Source: Chitinophaga polysaccharea (GTDB taxonomy: Bacteria; Bacteroidota; Bacteroidia; Chitinophagales; Chitinophagaceae). From it: 64,000 bases of DNA. A model generated the notes under the pieces. That model was not told the DNA's origin and searched no databases. It worked only from the letters and a program-made list of their open reading frames with translations. Of this stretch, positions 32,103-41,500 are shown one piece after another. The stretch is from assembly GCF_007829335.1 (NCBI RefSeq), contig NZ_VIWO01000009.1, positions 124,001 through 188,000 on the forward strand, read 5' to 3'. Position numbers and translations under genes: made by a program. How positions within the stretch are numbered: the stretch's first letter is position 1; each line of letters opens with the position of its first letter.

Positions 32103-32862
32103 GAGTGGGTGTTGATTGGTGGAAGGATGTAATGGCCGCCTGGATGCCTTCTCCGGCAATTTCAAAAAAAGCGGGTCCGGCCAGCAGGGTGGCTTTTATG
32201 ACCGGTTTTGCAGGGGCAAGGTGATGTTGTTGCAGGTAGCGTTGGGTGCGACAGGCGTTGATGATGCCTTTGGTGACATTGCCCGCTACCAATGCAGTAG
32301 GGGAGTCGATGCCGGCGTCTTTGATATCACTGGCAAAGGCAAAGCTGGTGACACCCATATGGCTGGCTTCCCGAAGCGCCACTGCGCCCACATTGATCAT
32401 CATGTCGGCATTGAACTGATGGCGGTTACCCAGGCCAATCAGCAGCAGCCTGGGAGCTTTCAGGGCGCCTTTAGGAGGCGTGATCAGCAATGTTTCCAGG
32501 TAATGGCCTTCGAATTTTCCACTTTTTCTCAATTCGGTGATCTGTCCTTTTAATGCCTGGTCGAGATGAACCATCCCGTTGAGCGCAGCCGGTAAAGCCG
32601 GTGGATTGAAGATATCTCCCTCCGTATATTCAAATACGCAGGCCACCTGCAGGGGGGCAACAGCGGCGCCAGGGCCTTGTACCAAGCCTATGATGGATAT
32701 CCCTTCCACTTTGCCCCATACTTTTGTGGTGCCTACAGGAGTAGTTTTAACAGCATCAGCTGTATGCTGAGCCATCAACGAAACAGCCTGCAGCAGGAGA
32801 AAGGAGGCACTCATAAACGTGATGAGTGCTTTGCGATGGCGGGTAATAAATGTGTTGTTCAT
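32095..32862 (-). CDS. Secreted stand-alone M17 aminopeptidase N-terminal domain
   Basis: A 255-residue protein with a signal peptide (about 1-31, …SLMAQH) and then only the N-terminal (macro-like) domain of leucyl aminopeptidases (Peptidase_M17_N). Recognisable parts are LITPPKGALKAPRLLLIGLGNRHQF and VGAVALREASHMGVTSFAFASD. The catalytic M17 domain with its metal ligands is absent, so it cannot be a peptidase; a ligand-binding or scaffolding role in the periplasm is likely. It overlaps the amidohydrolase by 8 bp and follows the porin by 19 bp. Confidence 0.8.
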   Translation of the reverse strand: MNNTFITRHRKALITFMSASFLLLQAVSLMAQHTADAVKTTPVGTTKVWGKVEGISIIGLVQGPGAAVAPLQVACVFEYTEGDIFNPPALPAALNGMVHLDQALKGQITELRKSGKFEGHYLETLLITPPKGALKAPRLLLIGLGNRHQFNADMMINVGAVALREASHMGVTSFAFASDIKDAGIDSPTALVAGNVTKGIINACRTQRYLQQHHLAPAKPVIKATLLAGPAFFEIAGEGIQAAITSFHQSTPTHE

Positions 32863-32881
32863 GGTTTATCGTTTTTATAAG

Positions 32882-34273
32882 CTAAAATTTGAAACTGAGC
32901 CGGGTGTTGATGAACAGGCCATCCTTTGGCGCAGGTGTCATATCCCGGATAAAGGCGCCCGGCTGGAAATATTGAATGCCGGAGTTGAATGCGATAAATT
33001 TGTTCACGTTGTATACAACGCTGGCGAGATAAGCAGTGCCGATATGCCTTTCCGCGGAGGTGGCGCCAGGAAGATTGAATCCGCCGCTGGGTCTGTAGAT
33101 GCCATCCTGGAGAGAGTATCGCCAATTGAGCACTACATCCGCCTGCGCGACTATCTTTTCGCTGATGTTGACAGTAACGTACGGGTGCAGATCTATGAGG
33201 TTTACCGGGCCGATTTGTGGGCTGAATCCGAAATAGCCACCTTTGGGATAAAGGGGGTTGAAAGACTGGAGGTTTCCATCTCCTTTACGCCGGTCACCTG
33301 AAATATAGTCATTACGCAGGCTGATAGCCGGTTTTCCGGGAATGTTCTCAAACAGGTAGCCTGCTTCGACGGAGGTGGTCCAGGCGTTGATAGCTCCATT
33401 TCCAAAGGAGCCGAATTGCCAGGCGGCTTCGAGGTTGTAAATAAATCCGCCACCGTAACGCCATATCCTGGTGCCCATGGTATGCCGCAGCTCGCGGTGA
33501 AGGCCTTCTTCGAACAAGGACTGGTCACGCTTAATACCGATGTAATACAGGTCAATATTGGGGAAGGCGGGAATAATGATCTTACTGTATAATCCCCAGA
33601 GATTTATTGCTTTGCTGGATGTATTATCAAAAGCGCCGGTGTTGATGGTATCCGCCATCATGGCAAATCCGTCGATACTCCAGTGGGAAGTGGAATACAT
33701 TAGTTTGGCTCCATCGAAATACAGCCGGAGGTTAGGCCCTTCTCTGACGGAAATGAGCCTGCCGCTTCCATAGTCGAGTTCCTGCCTGCCGGCGCGGAGC
33801 ACGAGCTGCTGATCTTTTCTTTTAATGAGTGTGGCGTCAACGAATAAATTTTGGATGTTCAAATGGTCTTCATCAATAGGGCGGGGGCCATTTTTTCTCC
33901 CGGTTTCCCAGGCGCTCCTGATTTGTGCAAAAATCCTGAACCGCTCATGCAGGTGGAGGTCTGCGTGAAGGTCATAACGTTGCAGGAGAAAGCGATTATG
34001 CCCAATGCCCAGCCGGCCCCAGTCTTCGTTGTTAAAGGCGACATACTCCATCCTGGCAGCTCCCCCGAATGAAACGTAGGCGCTGCCATCTTTGGATAAG
34101 CGATGGTATTTTATTTTCCGGTAGAAATTACCGGTGGAGTCTTTGAGGAAGGAATTGTCTTCGTCAAAGCGCATTAGTTTAAAACTTTGTCCTGCTGTCC
34201 GGATAACAGGTGAAAGACAAACTATAACAAGTACGGTTATACGAACGAGACGGGAGCGGCTGTTTGCAGGCAA
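32882..34273 (-). CDS. Alginate-export family outer-membrane porin
   Basis: A 463-residue beta-barrel protein with a signal peptide (…IRTAGQ). The sequence matches the alginate export (AlgE-like) porin domain: YVSFGGAARMEYVAFNNEDWG, RFRIFAQIRSAWETGR, LVLRAGRQELDYGSGRLISVREGPN and a terminal FINTRLSFKF with the C-terminal Phe required for outer-membrane insertion. In Bacteroidota such porins are usually general anion or sugar-acid channels, not alginate exporters. It is second in the large minus-strand operon, 23 bp after the isochorismatase-like gene. Confidence 0.85.
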   Translation of the reverse strand: MPANSRSRLVRITVLVIVCLSPVIRTAGQSFKLMRFDEDNSFLKDSTGNFYRKIKYHRLSKDGSAYVSFGGAARMEYVAFNNEDWGRLGIGHNRFLLQRYDLHADLHLHERFRIFAQIRSAWETGRKNGPRPIDEDHLNIQNLFVDATLIKRKDQQLVLRAGRQELDYGSGRLISVREGPNLRLYFDGAKLMYSTSHWSIDGFAMMADTINTGAFDNTSSKAINLWGLYSKIIIPAFPNIDLYYIGIKRDQSLFEEGLHRELRHTMGTRIWRYGGGFIYNLEAAWQFGSFGNGAINAWTTSVEAGYLFENIPGKPAISLRNDYISGDRRKGDGNLQSFNPLYPKGGYFGFSPQIGPVNLIDLHPYVTVNISEKIVAQADVVLNWRYSLQDGIYRPSGGFNLPGATSAERHIGTAYLASVVYNVNKFIAFNSGIQYFQPGAFIRDMTPAPKDGLFINTRLSFKF

Positions 34274-34296
34274 TTGGAAAAGGTTTTAACGGATAG

Positions 34297-34929
34297 TTAG
34301 TGTTTCAGCATATTGTGGGCGTAATGGATACCAATACCATAAGCACCGCCATATTTTTTCATGAGATCAGTAACCGGTTGATAAGTTTCCTGGCGGGCCC
34401 AGTCGCGTTGCAGTTCCAGCAGGTATTGAATGGAAGTCATCGGTTTCACGCCGGCATGTACCATTCTCTGAACGGCGCGTTCATGGGCTTCGGTGCTTAC
34501 ATCGCCACAGGCGTCGGTAATAACATATACATCGTAGCCTTCATCGAGTGCAGATAAAGCCGGGCCTACAATGCAAACGCCTGTCCACAGTCCTGCCATT
34601 ACCAGTTTCTTTTTTCCTTTTCCGACAATGGCTTTGTAAGCGGCTTCATCTTCCCAGGTATTCATGGAAGTGCGGTCGATATAGCCGGAAGTAGCCTGTG
34701 GGTAGAATGCTTCAATTTCCGGAAATACCGGACCGGAGAAAGATTGTTCTGCTACAGTGGTCACCACGGTGGCAACATTAAATATCCTGGATGCACCGGC
34801 AATGATGGCCGTATTGGTTCTTAGCTCACTCAAAGCAATACTTTTGGTAGCAAAGCCCATTTGGCCTTCAAAATCGATCAGGATAAGTGCATGGTTGTCG
34901 GGAGACAATAAGTGGGTAGATGGTTTCAT
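34297..34929 (-). CDS. Isochorismatase-family hydrolase (YcaC-like)
   Basis: A 210-residue cysteine hydrolase of the isochorismatase-like fold, close to YcaC. The catalytic triad appears as Asp19 (LILIDFEGQMGFA), a Lys in GKKKLVMAG and Cys119 (GLWTGVCIVGPAL). Substrate unknown; relatives hydrolyse amides, e.g. nicotinamide or N-carbamoyl compounds. The Met at 34929 is preferred, since 9 extra residues before it look like leader sequence. It is the first gene of the minus-strand ten-gene run and lies 93 bp from the palindrome at 35022. Confidence 0.88.
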   Translation of the reverse strand: MKPSTHLLSPDNHALILIDFEGQMGFATKSIALSELRTNTAIIAGASRIFNVATVVTTVAEQSFSGPVFPEIEAFYPQATSGYIDRTSMNTWEDEAAYKAIVGKGKKKLVMAGLWTGVCIVGPALSALDEGYDVYVITDACGDVSTEAHERAVQRMVHAGVKPMTSIQYLLELQRDWARQETYQPVTDLMKKYGGAYGIGIHYAHNMLKH

Positions 34930-35021
34930 TTTAAAAATTTGCTCCCGTTGAGGCAATTCAGGTGCCTGTTTATATGTTGTTGATAATCAATTAATTGTTG
35001 GTGTTTTGATGAATTTGTTTT

Positions 35022-35037
35022 TTACGTTATTTCGTAA
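35022..35037. promoter_or_regulatory. 16-bp inverted repeat, copy B
   Basis: TTACG-TTATTT-CGTAA, extendable to TTTTACG/CGTAAAA (35020-35039). It is close to the perfect palindrome at 22668-22683. It lies 93 bp upstream of the isochorismatase-like gene and 141 bp upstream of the divergent oxidoreductase. Confidence 0.55.
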
Positions 35038-35097
35038 AATTATGAAGAGCGCAGAGAAAATGTGCGTCTTTTACGAGGGAGATGGAGGCAACAAACT

Positions 35098-35118
35098 ATT
35101 GCATATCGATTTTTAATG
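35098..35118 (+). repeat. Shared 21-bp motif, copy B
   Basis: The 21-bp motif reads ATTGCATATC at 35098-35107, then GATTTTTAATG at 35108-35118. It matches 22625-22645 at 19 of 21 bases. It ends 60 bp before the start codon at 35178. Confidence 0.5.
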
Positions 35119-35177
35119 TATTAGTTTAAGTGCCAAATTTGTTTCCTCCTCTTTTTCGTTAAAACCTTATTTAGCCA

Positions 35178-36446
35178 ATGAGCAAAAAAATAACATCCAG
35201 AAGAAAGTTTTTGCAGAACGCCGCTGCATTGTCCACCTTTTTTATCCTGCCAAGGCATGTATTGGGCGGAAAAGGATTCCTGGCGCCGAGCGACAGGATC
35301 AACATTGGTTTTATTGGCGCCGGTCACCAGGCAATAGGGTTACGCGACCGCTTTAAGGCAACAGACCAGGTGGAGATATTGGCGGTAGCGGACGTATATC
35401 AGCGCAAGGTAGATGAATTCATTAAAGCGTTGGGCGAGAAGCGGGGTAAGGCCTGTAAAGGGTATGGTGATTTCAGGGAGATCTTACAGCGGAAAGATAT
35501 CGATGGGGTAGTGATTGCCACCCCCGACCACTGGCACGCCGTGATGGCGGTGCAGGCAGCTGCCGCGGGCAAGGATATTTATTGTGAGAAGCCGCTGGCG
35601 CTGTCGGTGAAAGAAAGCCGGGCAATGGCCGATGCAGCAAAAAAATATAAACGTGTATTCCAGACCGGTAGTATGCAGCGCTCCGCGCGTGAGTTCCGGC
35701 AGGGAGTTGAGCTGGTGCGTAATGGTTATATCGGTGATATTAAGGAGATCAAAATCAGCGTGGGGGATGGGCCACGGCCATTTGACCTGCCAGCGGAAAC
35801 GTTGCCGGCTGATCTCAATTGGGAAATGTGGCTGGGTCCAAACGAGTATGTACCGTATAATAACAAACTGAATCCTTATCCCAGTGCTTCACTGTGGGCG
35901 GAATGGCGTTACTACAAAGGTCTTGGAGGCGGTTTCCAGGCCGATTGGGGCGCGCATATGTATGACATCGCGCAGTGGGGCCTGAACATGGATCATTCAG
36001 GACCGGTAGAGATCTATCCGCCGGATGGCCAGGAACATCCTTACCTGACTTATGTTTACCAGAATGGGGTGGTGATGACGCAGCATGATACCGGCAAGAA
36101 AAATATTGAATTCATCGGCACCAAAGGAAATATTGTTATTGAGCGCGGTAAGCTGGAAGCGAATCCGTTGGCGCTCCGGGATACGGTTATCGGCGACGGG
36201 CAGCAACGGGTACATTTCAGTGATAACCATTACATCGACTTTTTGTCGGCCATGCGCGACCGGTCGAAGCCGGTAGTCGCAGATGCGGAAACCGGGCACC
36301 GGACTTCTTCCGTTTGTGCGCTGGGTAATATTGCCTATGAGCTGAAACGCCCGCTGAAATGGGATCCTGCCATGGAGAATTTTTTAAACGACAAAGAAGC
36401 AGATCAGCTATTGATGAGGAAGTTAAAAGGGGAGTGGACTATCTGA
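35178..36446 (+). CDS. Tat-exported Gfo/Idh/MocA family oxidoreductase
   Basis: A 422-residue NAD(P)-dependent oxidoreductase. It starts with a twin-arginine signal (SRRKFLQNAAALSTFFILP; Arg8-Arg9), then the Rossmann nucleotide site INIGFIGAGHQAIGLRD, the conserved EKPLALSVKESRAMADAAKK and a C-terminal Gfo/Idh/MocA beta domain with NWEMWLGP and QADWGAHMYDIAQWGL. Tat export suggests folding with bound cofactor in the cytoplasm before export to the periplasm. Substrate is probably a sugar or polyol. It lies upstream of the ECF/FecR/SusCD genes, and its start is 60 bp behind the 21-bp motif. Confidence 0.9.
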   Translation: MSKKITSRRKFLQNAAALSTFFILPRHVLGGKGFLAPSDRINIGFIGAGHQAIGLRDRFKATDQVEILAVADVYQRKVDEFIKALGEKRGKACKGYGDFREILQRKDIDGVVIATPDHWHAVMAVQAAAAGKDIYCEKPLALSVKESRAMADAAKKYKRVFQTGSMQRSAREFRQGVELVRNGYIGDIKEIKISVGDGPRPFDLPAETLPADLNWEMWLGPNEYVPYNNKLNPYPSASLWAEWRYYKGLGGGFQADWGAHMYDIAQWGLNMDHSGPVEIYPPDGQEHPYLTYVYQNGVVMTQHDTGKKNIEFIGTKGNIVIERGKLEANPLALRDTVIGDGQQRVHFSDNHYIDFLSAMRDRSKPVVADAETGHRTSSVCALGNIAYELKRPLKWDPAMENFLNDKEADQLLMRKLKGEWTI

Positions 36447-36474
36447 TGATGATCGGACAATAGATAAGTTTTAT

Positions 36475-36482
36475 TATTTTTG
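36475..36482 (+). promoter_or_regulatory. Probable promoter -7 box of the ECF sigma gene
   Basis: TATTTTTG matches TAnnTTTG and lies 40 bp before the sigma-factor start at 36522. The -33 region reads ATCG and is weak. Confidence 0.4.
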
Positions 36483-36521
36483 AAACACCGGGAAGAACAG
36501 AGGTAACCGGCTATTCCAACG

Positions 36522-37124
36522 ATGCAAGCAATTCCACCAAGTGAAAATGAACTACTGAAGCGATTGGCTGAGGGCGACGCCACGGCGTATCGTGAACTGT
36601 TTGTACGTCATTGGGATGCCGTGTATTCTTCCGCGTTACTGCTTTCCCGTTCTCCTGATATAGCAGAAGATATTGCCCAGGAGGTGTTTGTAACGCTCTG
36701 GGAAAAACGTGCACAACTGGTGCAGGTAGAGAAGCTGGAATCTTATTTTTTTGTGATGGCCCGCAACCAGCTTTATAGCCGCTTACGTAAATTATCCTCC
36801 CAGGATGCTTACCGGCGGTACCTGCTCGACTATCAGCAGGAAGTGGCTCATTCAGGGGCAGAAGCCAGGGCAGAGTTCAAAGAGCTGGAGGGCGCCATCC
36901 ATAGCGCTATCCGCCGTTTGCCTCCCCAGCAACAGAAAGCCTTCCGGATGAGCCGCTTTGAAGGTAAAGGGCATGAAGAAATTGCGCAGGCCATGGGCGT
37001 ATCCCGCATTACTATCAAGAGTTATATTGTACAGGCGTTAGCCTCTCTCCGTAAATTCCTCGCACATTATCCCGGTGTTCCGCTGTTGTTGTACTGTGCA
37101 CTGCAACCTGTGGTTGGCGGGTAA
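36522..37124 (+). CDS. ECF RNA polymerase sigma-70 factor
   Basis: A 200-residue ECF sigma factor of the Bacteroidota SusCD-linked type. Region 2 reads AYRELFVRHWDAVYSSALLLSRSPDIAEDIAQEVFVTLWE and region 4 is RLPPQQQKAFRMSRFEGKGHEEIAQAMGVSRITIKSYIVQ, the -35-binding helix-turn-helix. A hydrophobic C-terminal tail is common in this group. The FecR gene follows after 72 bp. It should direct transcription of the SusC/SusD genes when the outer-membrane receptor signals substrate. Confidence 0.94.
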   Translation: MQAIPPSENELLKRLAEGDATAYRELFVRHWDAVYSSALLLSRSPDIAEDIAQEVFVTLWEKRAQLVQVEKLESYFFVMARNQLYSRLRKLSSQDAYRRYLLDYQQEVAHSGAEARAEFKELEGAIHSAIRRLPPQQQKAFRMSRFEGKGHEEIAQAMGVSRITIKSYIVQALASLRKFLAHYPGVPLLLYCALQPVVGG

Positions 37125-37196
37125 AAAATTTTTTCCAACCGGCACCTCCTTCTTTTCTATCCGGGCGTCTTTACTATATAACGTCGTATACCGGCT

Positions 37197-38363
37197 ATGG
37201 AATCAACACCTTTATCAACCCTGATCACACGATACCTCAACGAGGAGCTGAGTGAGGAAGAAACCCTCCAACTCTGGGAATCCCTGCGGGAAGGCCATGC
37301 ACAGGAGGAATGGCAGGAGGCCCTGTTGGCCCTGTTGCAGGATAAATCCCGGCATGGTTATGCCGACCCGGAGCGGATGGAACAAATATATGCTGCCATC
37401 CGGCCTGCTGAAACGACCGTCGTACCAGTGACCCGGCGCCGCTGGATATATGCGGCTGCCGCCGCTGCGGTCTTGCTGGTAATCGTTGGTATGGCAGCCA
37501 TGTTCCGCCACTTTCGAAGCCCGCAACAGCCAATAGCCGTTTATACGCCATCGCATGGTGTACTGCCCGGCAGTAACAAGGCGATACTCACCCTGGCCGA
37601 TGGCAGTACCATTACGCTCGACAGCACCGGCAACGGCGCGATTGCCCGGCAGGGCAATGTACAGATTGTACAGGTAGGTAGCGGTCAGCTGGCTTATAAA
37701 ACCAATGGCAGCAATACCTCCGGGAGCCAGCAATACAATACCCTTTCCATTCCACGTGGAGGGCAATTCCGCATTAACTTACCGGATGGTACCAGGGTTT
37801 GGATCAATGCCGCGTCCAGCCTGAGTTACCCAACCGCCTTCACGGGGGGCGACCGTACTGTACAGCTCACCGGTGAAGCTTATTTTGAAGTGGCCGCCAT
37901 GCCGGAAAAACCTTTCCATGTAAAGGTGAACAACATGGATATACAAGTGCTGGGCACCCACTTTAACGTAATGGCCTATACGGAGGAAACAACCATTAAA
38001 ACCACATTGCTGGAAGGCGCCGTGAAAGTGAATACCGGCAGTAAGCAAACCATGCTACACCCGGGTCAGCAGCTGCGGATGGACCGGCAAGGGCAGTTGG
38101 CTGTTATCGACCAGGTAGATATGGATGAAATCATTGCCTGGAAAAACGGGTACTTCCAGTTTTATCATGAAAAACTGCCGGGTGTATTACGTCAAATCTC
38201 CCGCTGGTATGATGTAGACATCGCCTACGAAGGTGGTATTCCTGACCGCGAATTCGGCGGCAAAATTTCCCGCAACAGCAGCATAGAAGATGTACTGAAA
38301 ATACTCGCGTTAAGTAAAGTTCATTTTAGGATAGAAAACAAGAAGATCATTGTAATACCATGA
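37197..38363 (+). CDS. FecR-type anti-sigma factor
   Basis: A 388-residue single-pass inner-membrane protein. A cytoplasmic anti-sigma region (1-80), a transmembrane helix (about residues 81-102, YAAAAAAVLLVIVGMAAMF), the periplasmic FecR domain (LADGSTITLDSTG, RGGQFRINLPDGTRVWINAASSLSYP, VNNMDIQVLGTHFNVMAY) and a C-terminal DUF4974 domain (HEKLPGVLRQISRWYDVDI). It holds the neighbouring ECF sigma factor inactive and interacts with the STN domain of the SusC protein. Length and order are typical. Confidence 0.95.
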   Translation: MESTPLSTLITRYLNEELSEEETLQLWESLREGHAQEEWQEALLALLQDKSRHGYADPERMEQIYAAIRPAETTVVPVTRRRWIYAAAAAAVLLVIVGMAAMFRHFRSPQQPIAVYTPSHGVLPGSNKAILTLADGSTITLDSTGNGAIARQGNVQIVQVGSGQLAYKTNGSNTSGSQQYNTLSIPRGGQFRINLPDGTRVWINAASSLSYPTAFTGGDRTVQLTGEAYFEVAAMPEKPFHVKVNNMDIQVLGTHFNVMAYTEETTIKTTLLEGAVKVNTGSKQTMLHPGQQLRMDRQGQLAVIDQVDMDEIIAWKNGYFQFYHEKLPGVLRQISRWYDVDIAYEGGIPDREFGGKISRNSSIEDVLKILALSKVHFRIENKKIIVIP

Positions 38364-38415
38364 AAACAAACGTTATGAAAAATGAGTAATTAACATCACG
38401 GGGCTCAAAAAGAAA

Positions 38416-38439
38416 CCGGAAGTGTTGGAGCACTCCCGG
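38416..38439 (+). other. Hairpin between fecR and susC
   Basis: CCGGAAGTG (38416-38424) and CACTCCCGG (38431-38439) form a nine-pair stem with one mismatch and a 6-nt loop in the gap between the FecR gene and SusC. No T tract follows. It could be an attenuator or an RNA processing site lying upstream of the receptor gene. Confidence 0.4.
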
Positions 38440-38535
38440 CAGGCGTTTGGGTAACCCATGAAAACCGTTCCACGGCTCTCTCTCCCTGGTTTTTATACCG
38501 GGACAGGGCTTTTATTACCCAAACAATTCAAAAGT

Positions 38536-41500
38536 ATGCAATTTAATTCTATTTGCAGGCCACCGGTCCATCAACCAAACGGTATCGCCAAAATGTTTCT
38601 GGCTATGAAATTGTCAGCCGTCATCTTACTATGCGCCTGTTTACAGGTAAGTGCCAGGGGCTATTCCCAGAATGTATCCCTGACTGAAAAGAATGTGCCA
38701 CTTGAAAAAATTTTTCGTGCTATTGAAAAGCAAACCGGGTACGTCTTTTTCTTCGATCATCGCCTGCTCGACAATGCCAGCCGGGTGACCGTTGACGTGA
38801 AATCGGCGCCCCTGGAAAAAGTACTGGAGCTGTGTCTCCGCCAACAGTCGCTCGCCTGGAGCATCGTGGGACAGAACATTGTCATAGAGCCGGCTGATAT
38901 CAAACGAAGCAACCAACCTGCCGCGCCACCCCAGGAACAGCAGGAGGTAGGCGGGCGTGTAGTGGGCGCCGCCGGAGAACCGCTGCCCGGCGCCACCGTG
39001 GTGGTAAAAGGCACCAAGACCGGCACGCAAACTAACACCGATGGCTATTTTAAATTAACTGCTCCCCGTACAGCCGTTCTCGTTATATCCTATATCGGTT
39101 ATAGGCCCCAGGAGGTATCGGCCGCTGGAAAGCAACCGCTACAGATCCGCCTGGAGGCCGACGTTAACAACGCTACTGAGGTAGTGGTGATCGGCTACGG
39201 CACCGCCAAAAAGAGCGATCTCACCGGCTCCGTATCACAAATAAAATCTGCCGATATTACCGCGCAGCCTAATACCAATGTGATGCAGGCGCTCAGTGGC
39301 CGCGCGCCGGGCGTTCGTGTGATCCAGAACAATGGGGCCCCCGGCAGCGCTATCAGTGTGCGCATCCGTGGAATTAACTCCATCATGGGGGGAAACGATC
39401 CGCTATATGTCATCGACGGATTCCCTTATAATGGCAATCCCACTTTCTTACAGCCTTCCGATATCGCATCGATGGAGATCCTCAAAGACGCTTCTTCCAC
39501 AGCGATCTATGGCTCCCGTGGCGCCAATGGCATCGTGATCATCACCACTAAAACCGGGCGCAAAAAAGAAGCTACCAACGTGGAAGTAACCGCCGGCTAT
39601 ACCATTCAGTCTGTTTCCCGGAAAATGAAACTGATGAATGCACAACAATATGCCACACTGTATAACGAACAGGCGGCAAACGACGGCCTGGCGCCTTATT
39701 TTACGAAAGGACAGATCGACACGTTCGGTCTGCATCCAGGCACCAACTGGCAGGATCTCGTCATGCACAATGCGCCGATCTATAATACCAGCGCCACTGT
39801 CAGTGGTGGCTCAGACAGAACCCGTTTTTCTCTCTCTGCCGGTATGTTCCTGCAAGACGGTATTGTGCGGAACAGCGACTATAAACGCTATTCCGTTCGT
39901 GGTAGCGTAGATCACGACATCAGTAAAATTTTCAGCGTGTCTTACAATGCTACACTAACGCGAATGGATACACGCAGTCAGAATTCGAGTCTCGGTAACC
40001 GGGGTAGCGACCTCATTTCTGCTATGCTCATGGCGCCGCCCACACTCACGCCTTATCTGCCCAATGGCAGCTACCGCCGGCTCAATACAGCATATCCTTT
40101 TATCTCCAATGCGATCATCAATCCAATGATACCGCTCAACGAGATTTCCGACCGCCTCAAAGGCGACCGTGTATTTTCCAATGCAGCGCTGACTATCAAG
40201 CCCTGGGCAGATCTGTCTTTCCGCATCTCGGGTGGAATCGATAACCTCAACGACAGGTCTGATTACTATGCCAATATTGAACCTTCTACCAACTCTGTAG
40301 GATCGGCCACGGTTAAGACAACGCAATCGACCAGCCTGCTCAATGAAAACGTATTGACCTATAACAAAAAGATCGGCATACATAGCATCAATGCCATAGC
40401 CGGTTTTACTTACCAGGATTTTGTGCGTACCACCATGAATGGCTCCGGTATCGGTTTTCTCAGCGATGTAACGCAAACCGGTTCTCTCGGTAGCGCAGGC
40501 ACACCCGGTGTTCCGGCCAGCAGCTACGAAAAATGGGTGCTGCTCTCTTACCTGGCCAGGTTGAACTACACGGTGATGGACAAATACCTCTTTACCGTGA
40601 GCGTGCGCCGGGATGGGTCTTCCCGTTATTCATCGGGTAATAAATGGAGCAATTTCCCCTCCGCCGCTATCGCCTGGAGAGCTGGTGATGAGCCCTTCCT
40701 GAAAAATTCAAATGTTATATCTGACCTGAAAGTGAGGGCCAGCTACGGTGCTACCGGTAGTGCGGCGATCAGCCCCTATCAAACCATGAACCAGCTGACG
40801 CCTGGCAACACTATTTTTGGGGATGCATTGTATACCTCTTTTGCTCCCGGTACGGTGATGCCTGGCAACCTGAAATGGGAAACTACCTACCAGGCAGATT
40901 TTGGTGCAGACGTATCGCTGTTTCATGATCTGGTACACTTTACGGCAGATTTCTATCATAAAAGAACAAAGAACCTGTTGAATACTGTGCAATTGCCCGC
41001 TTCTATGGGATACCGCATGACCTTCCAGAATGTTGGCGAGATGGAAAACAAAGGGATGGAATTTGCTGCCGATGTAAACATCTTGCAGAAGGCCGTTACC
41101 TGGAATGTAAATGCCAATATCTCCTTTAACCGTAACAAGATTGTAAAATTGTACAACGGACAGGATATCTTCGGCAATACATTCTATACCGGTTCACTGA
41201 ATGATTATGTAAACCTGTTGCGGGAAGGCCAGCCGTTTGGCATCTTCTACGGCTACGAAGAAACAGGTTATACCGATAAAGGTAATCTTCAATACGCCGA
41301 TCTTAACAAAGACGGGAAGATCAGCGCCGCCGATAAAACCTACATTGGCAATCCGAATCCTGACTTTACCTACGGCTTCAATTCAGTGACCAGCTATAAG
41401 GGATTTGAACTGTCTGTCTTTATCCAGGGCTCCAAGGGCAACGACATTTTTAACCTGAACAAAGCCGCCACCCTGGATCTGGGGATGGGTCTGAACCTGC

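Noticed and set aside
18079-35177. Sigma-54 promoters (TGGCAC-N5-TTGC) for the two activators
   Set aside because: I looked through the spacers of this region and saw no convincing site; a GTGCCA at 35130 lacks the second element.
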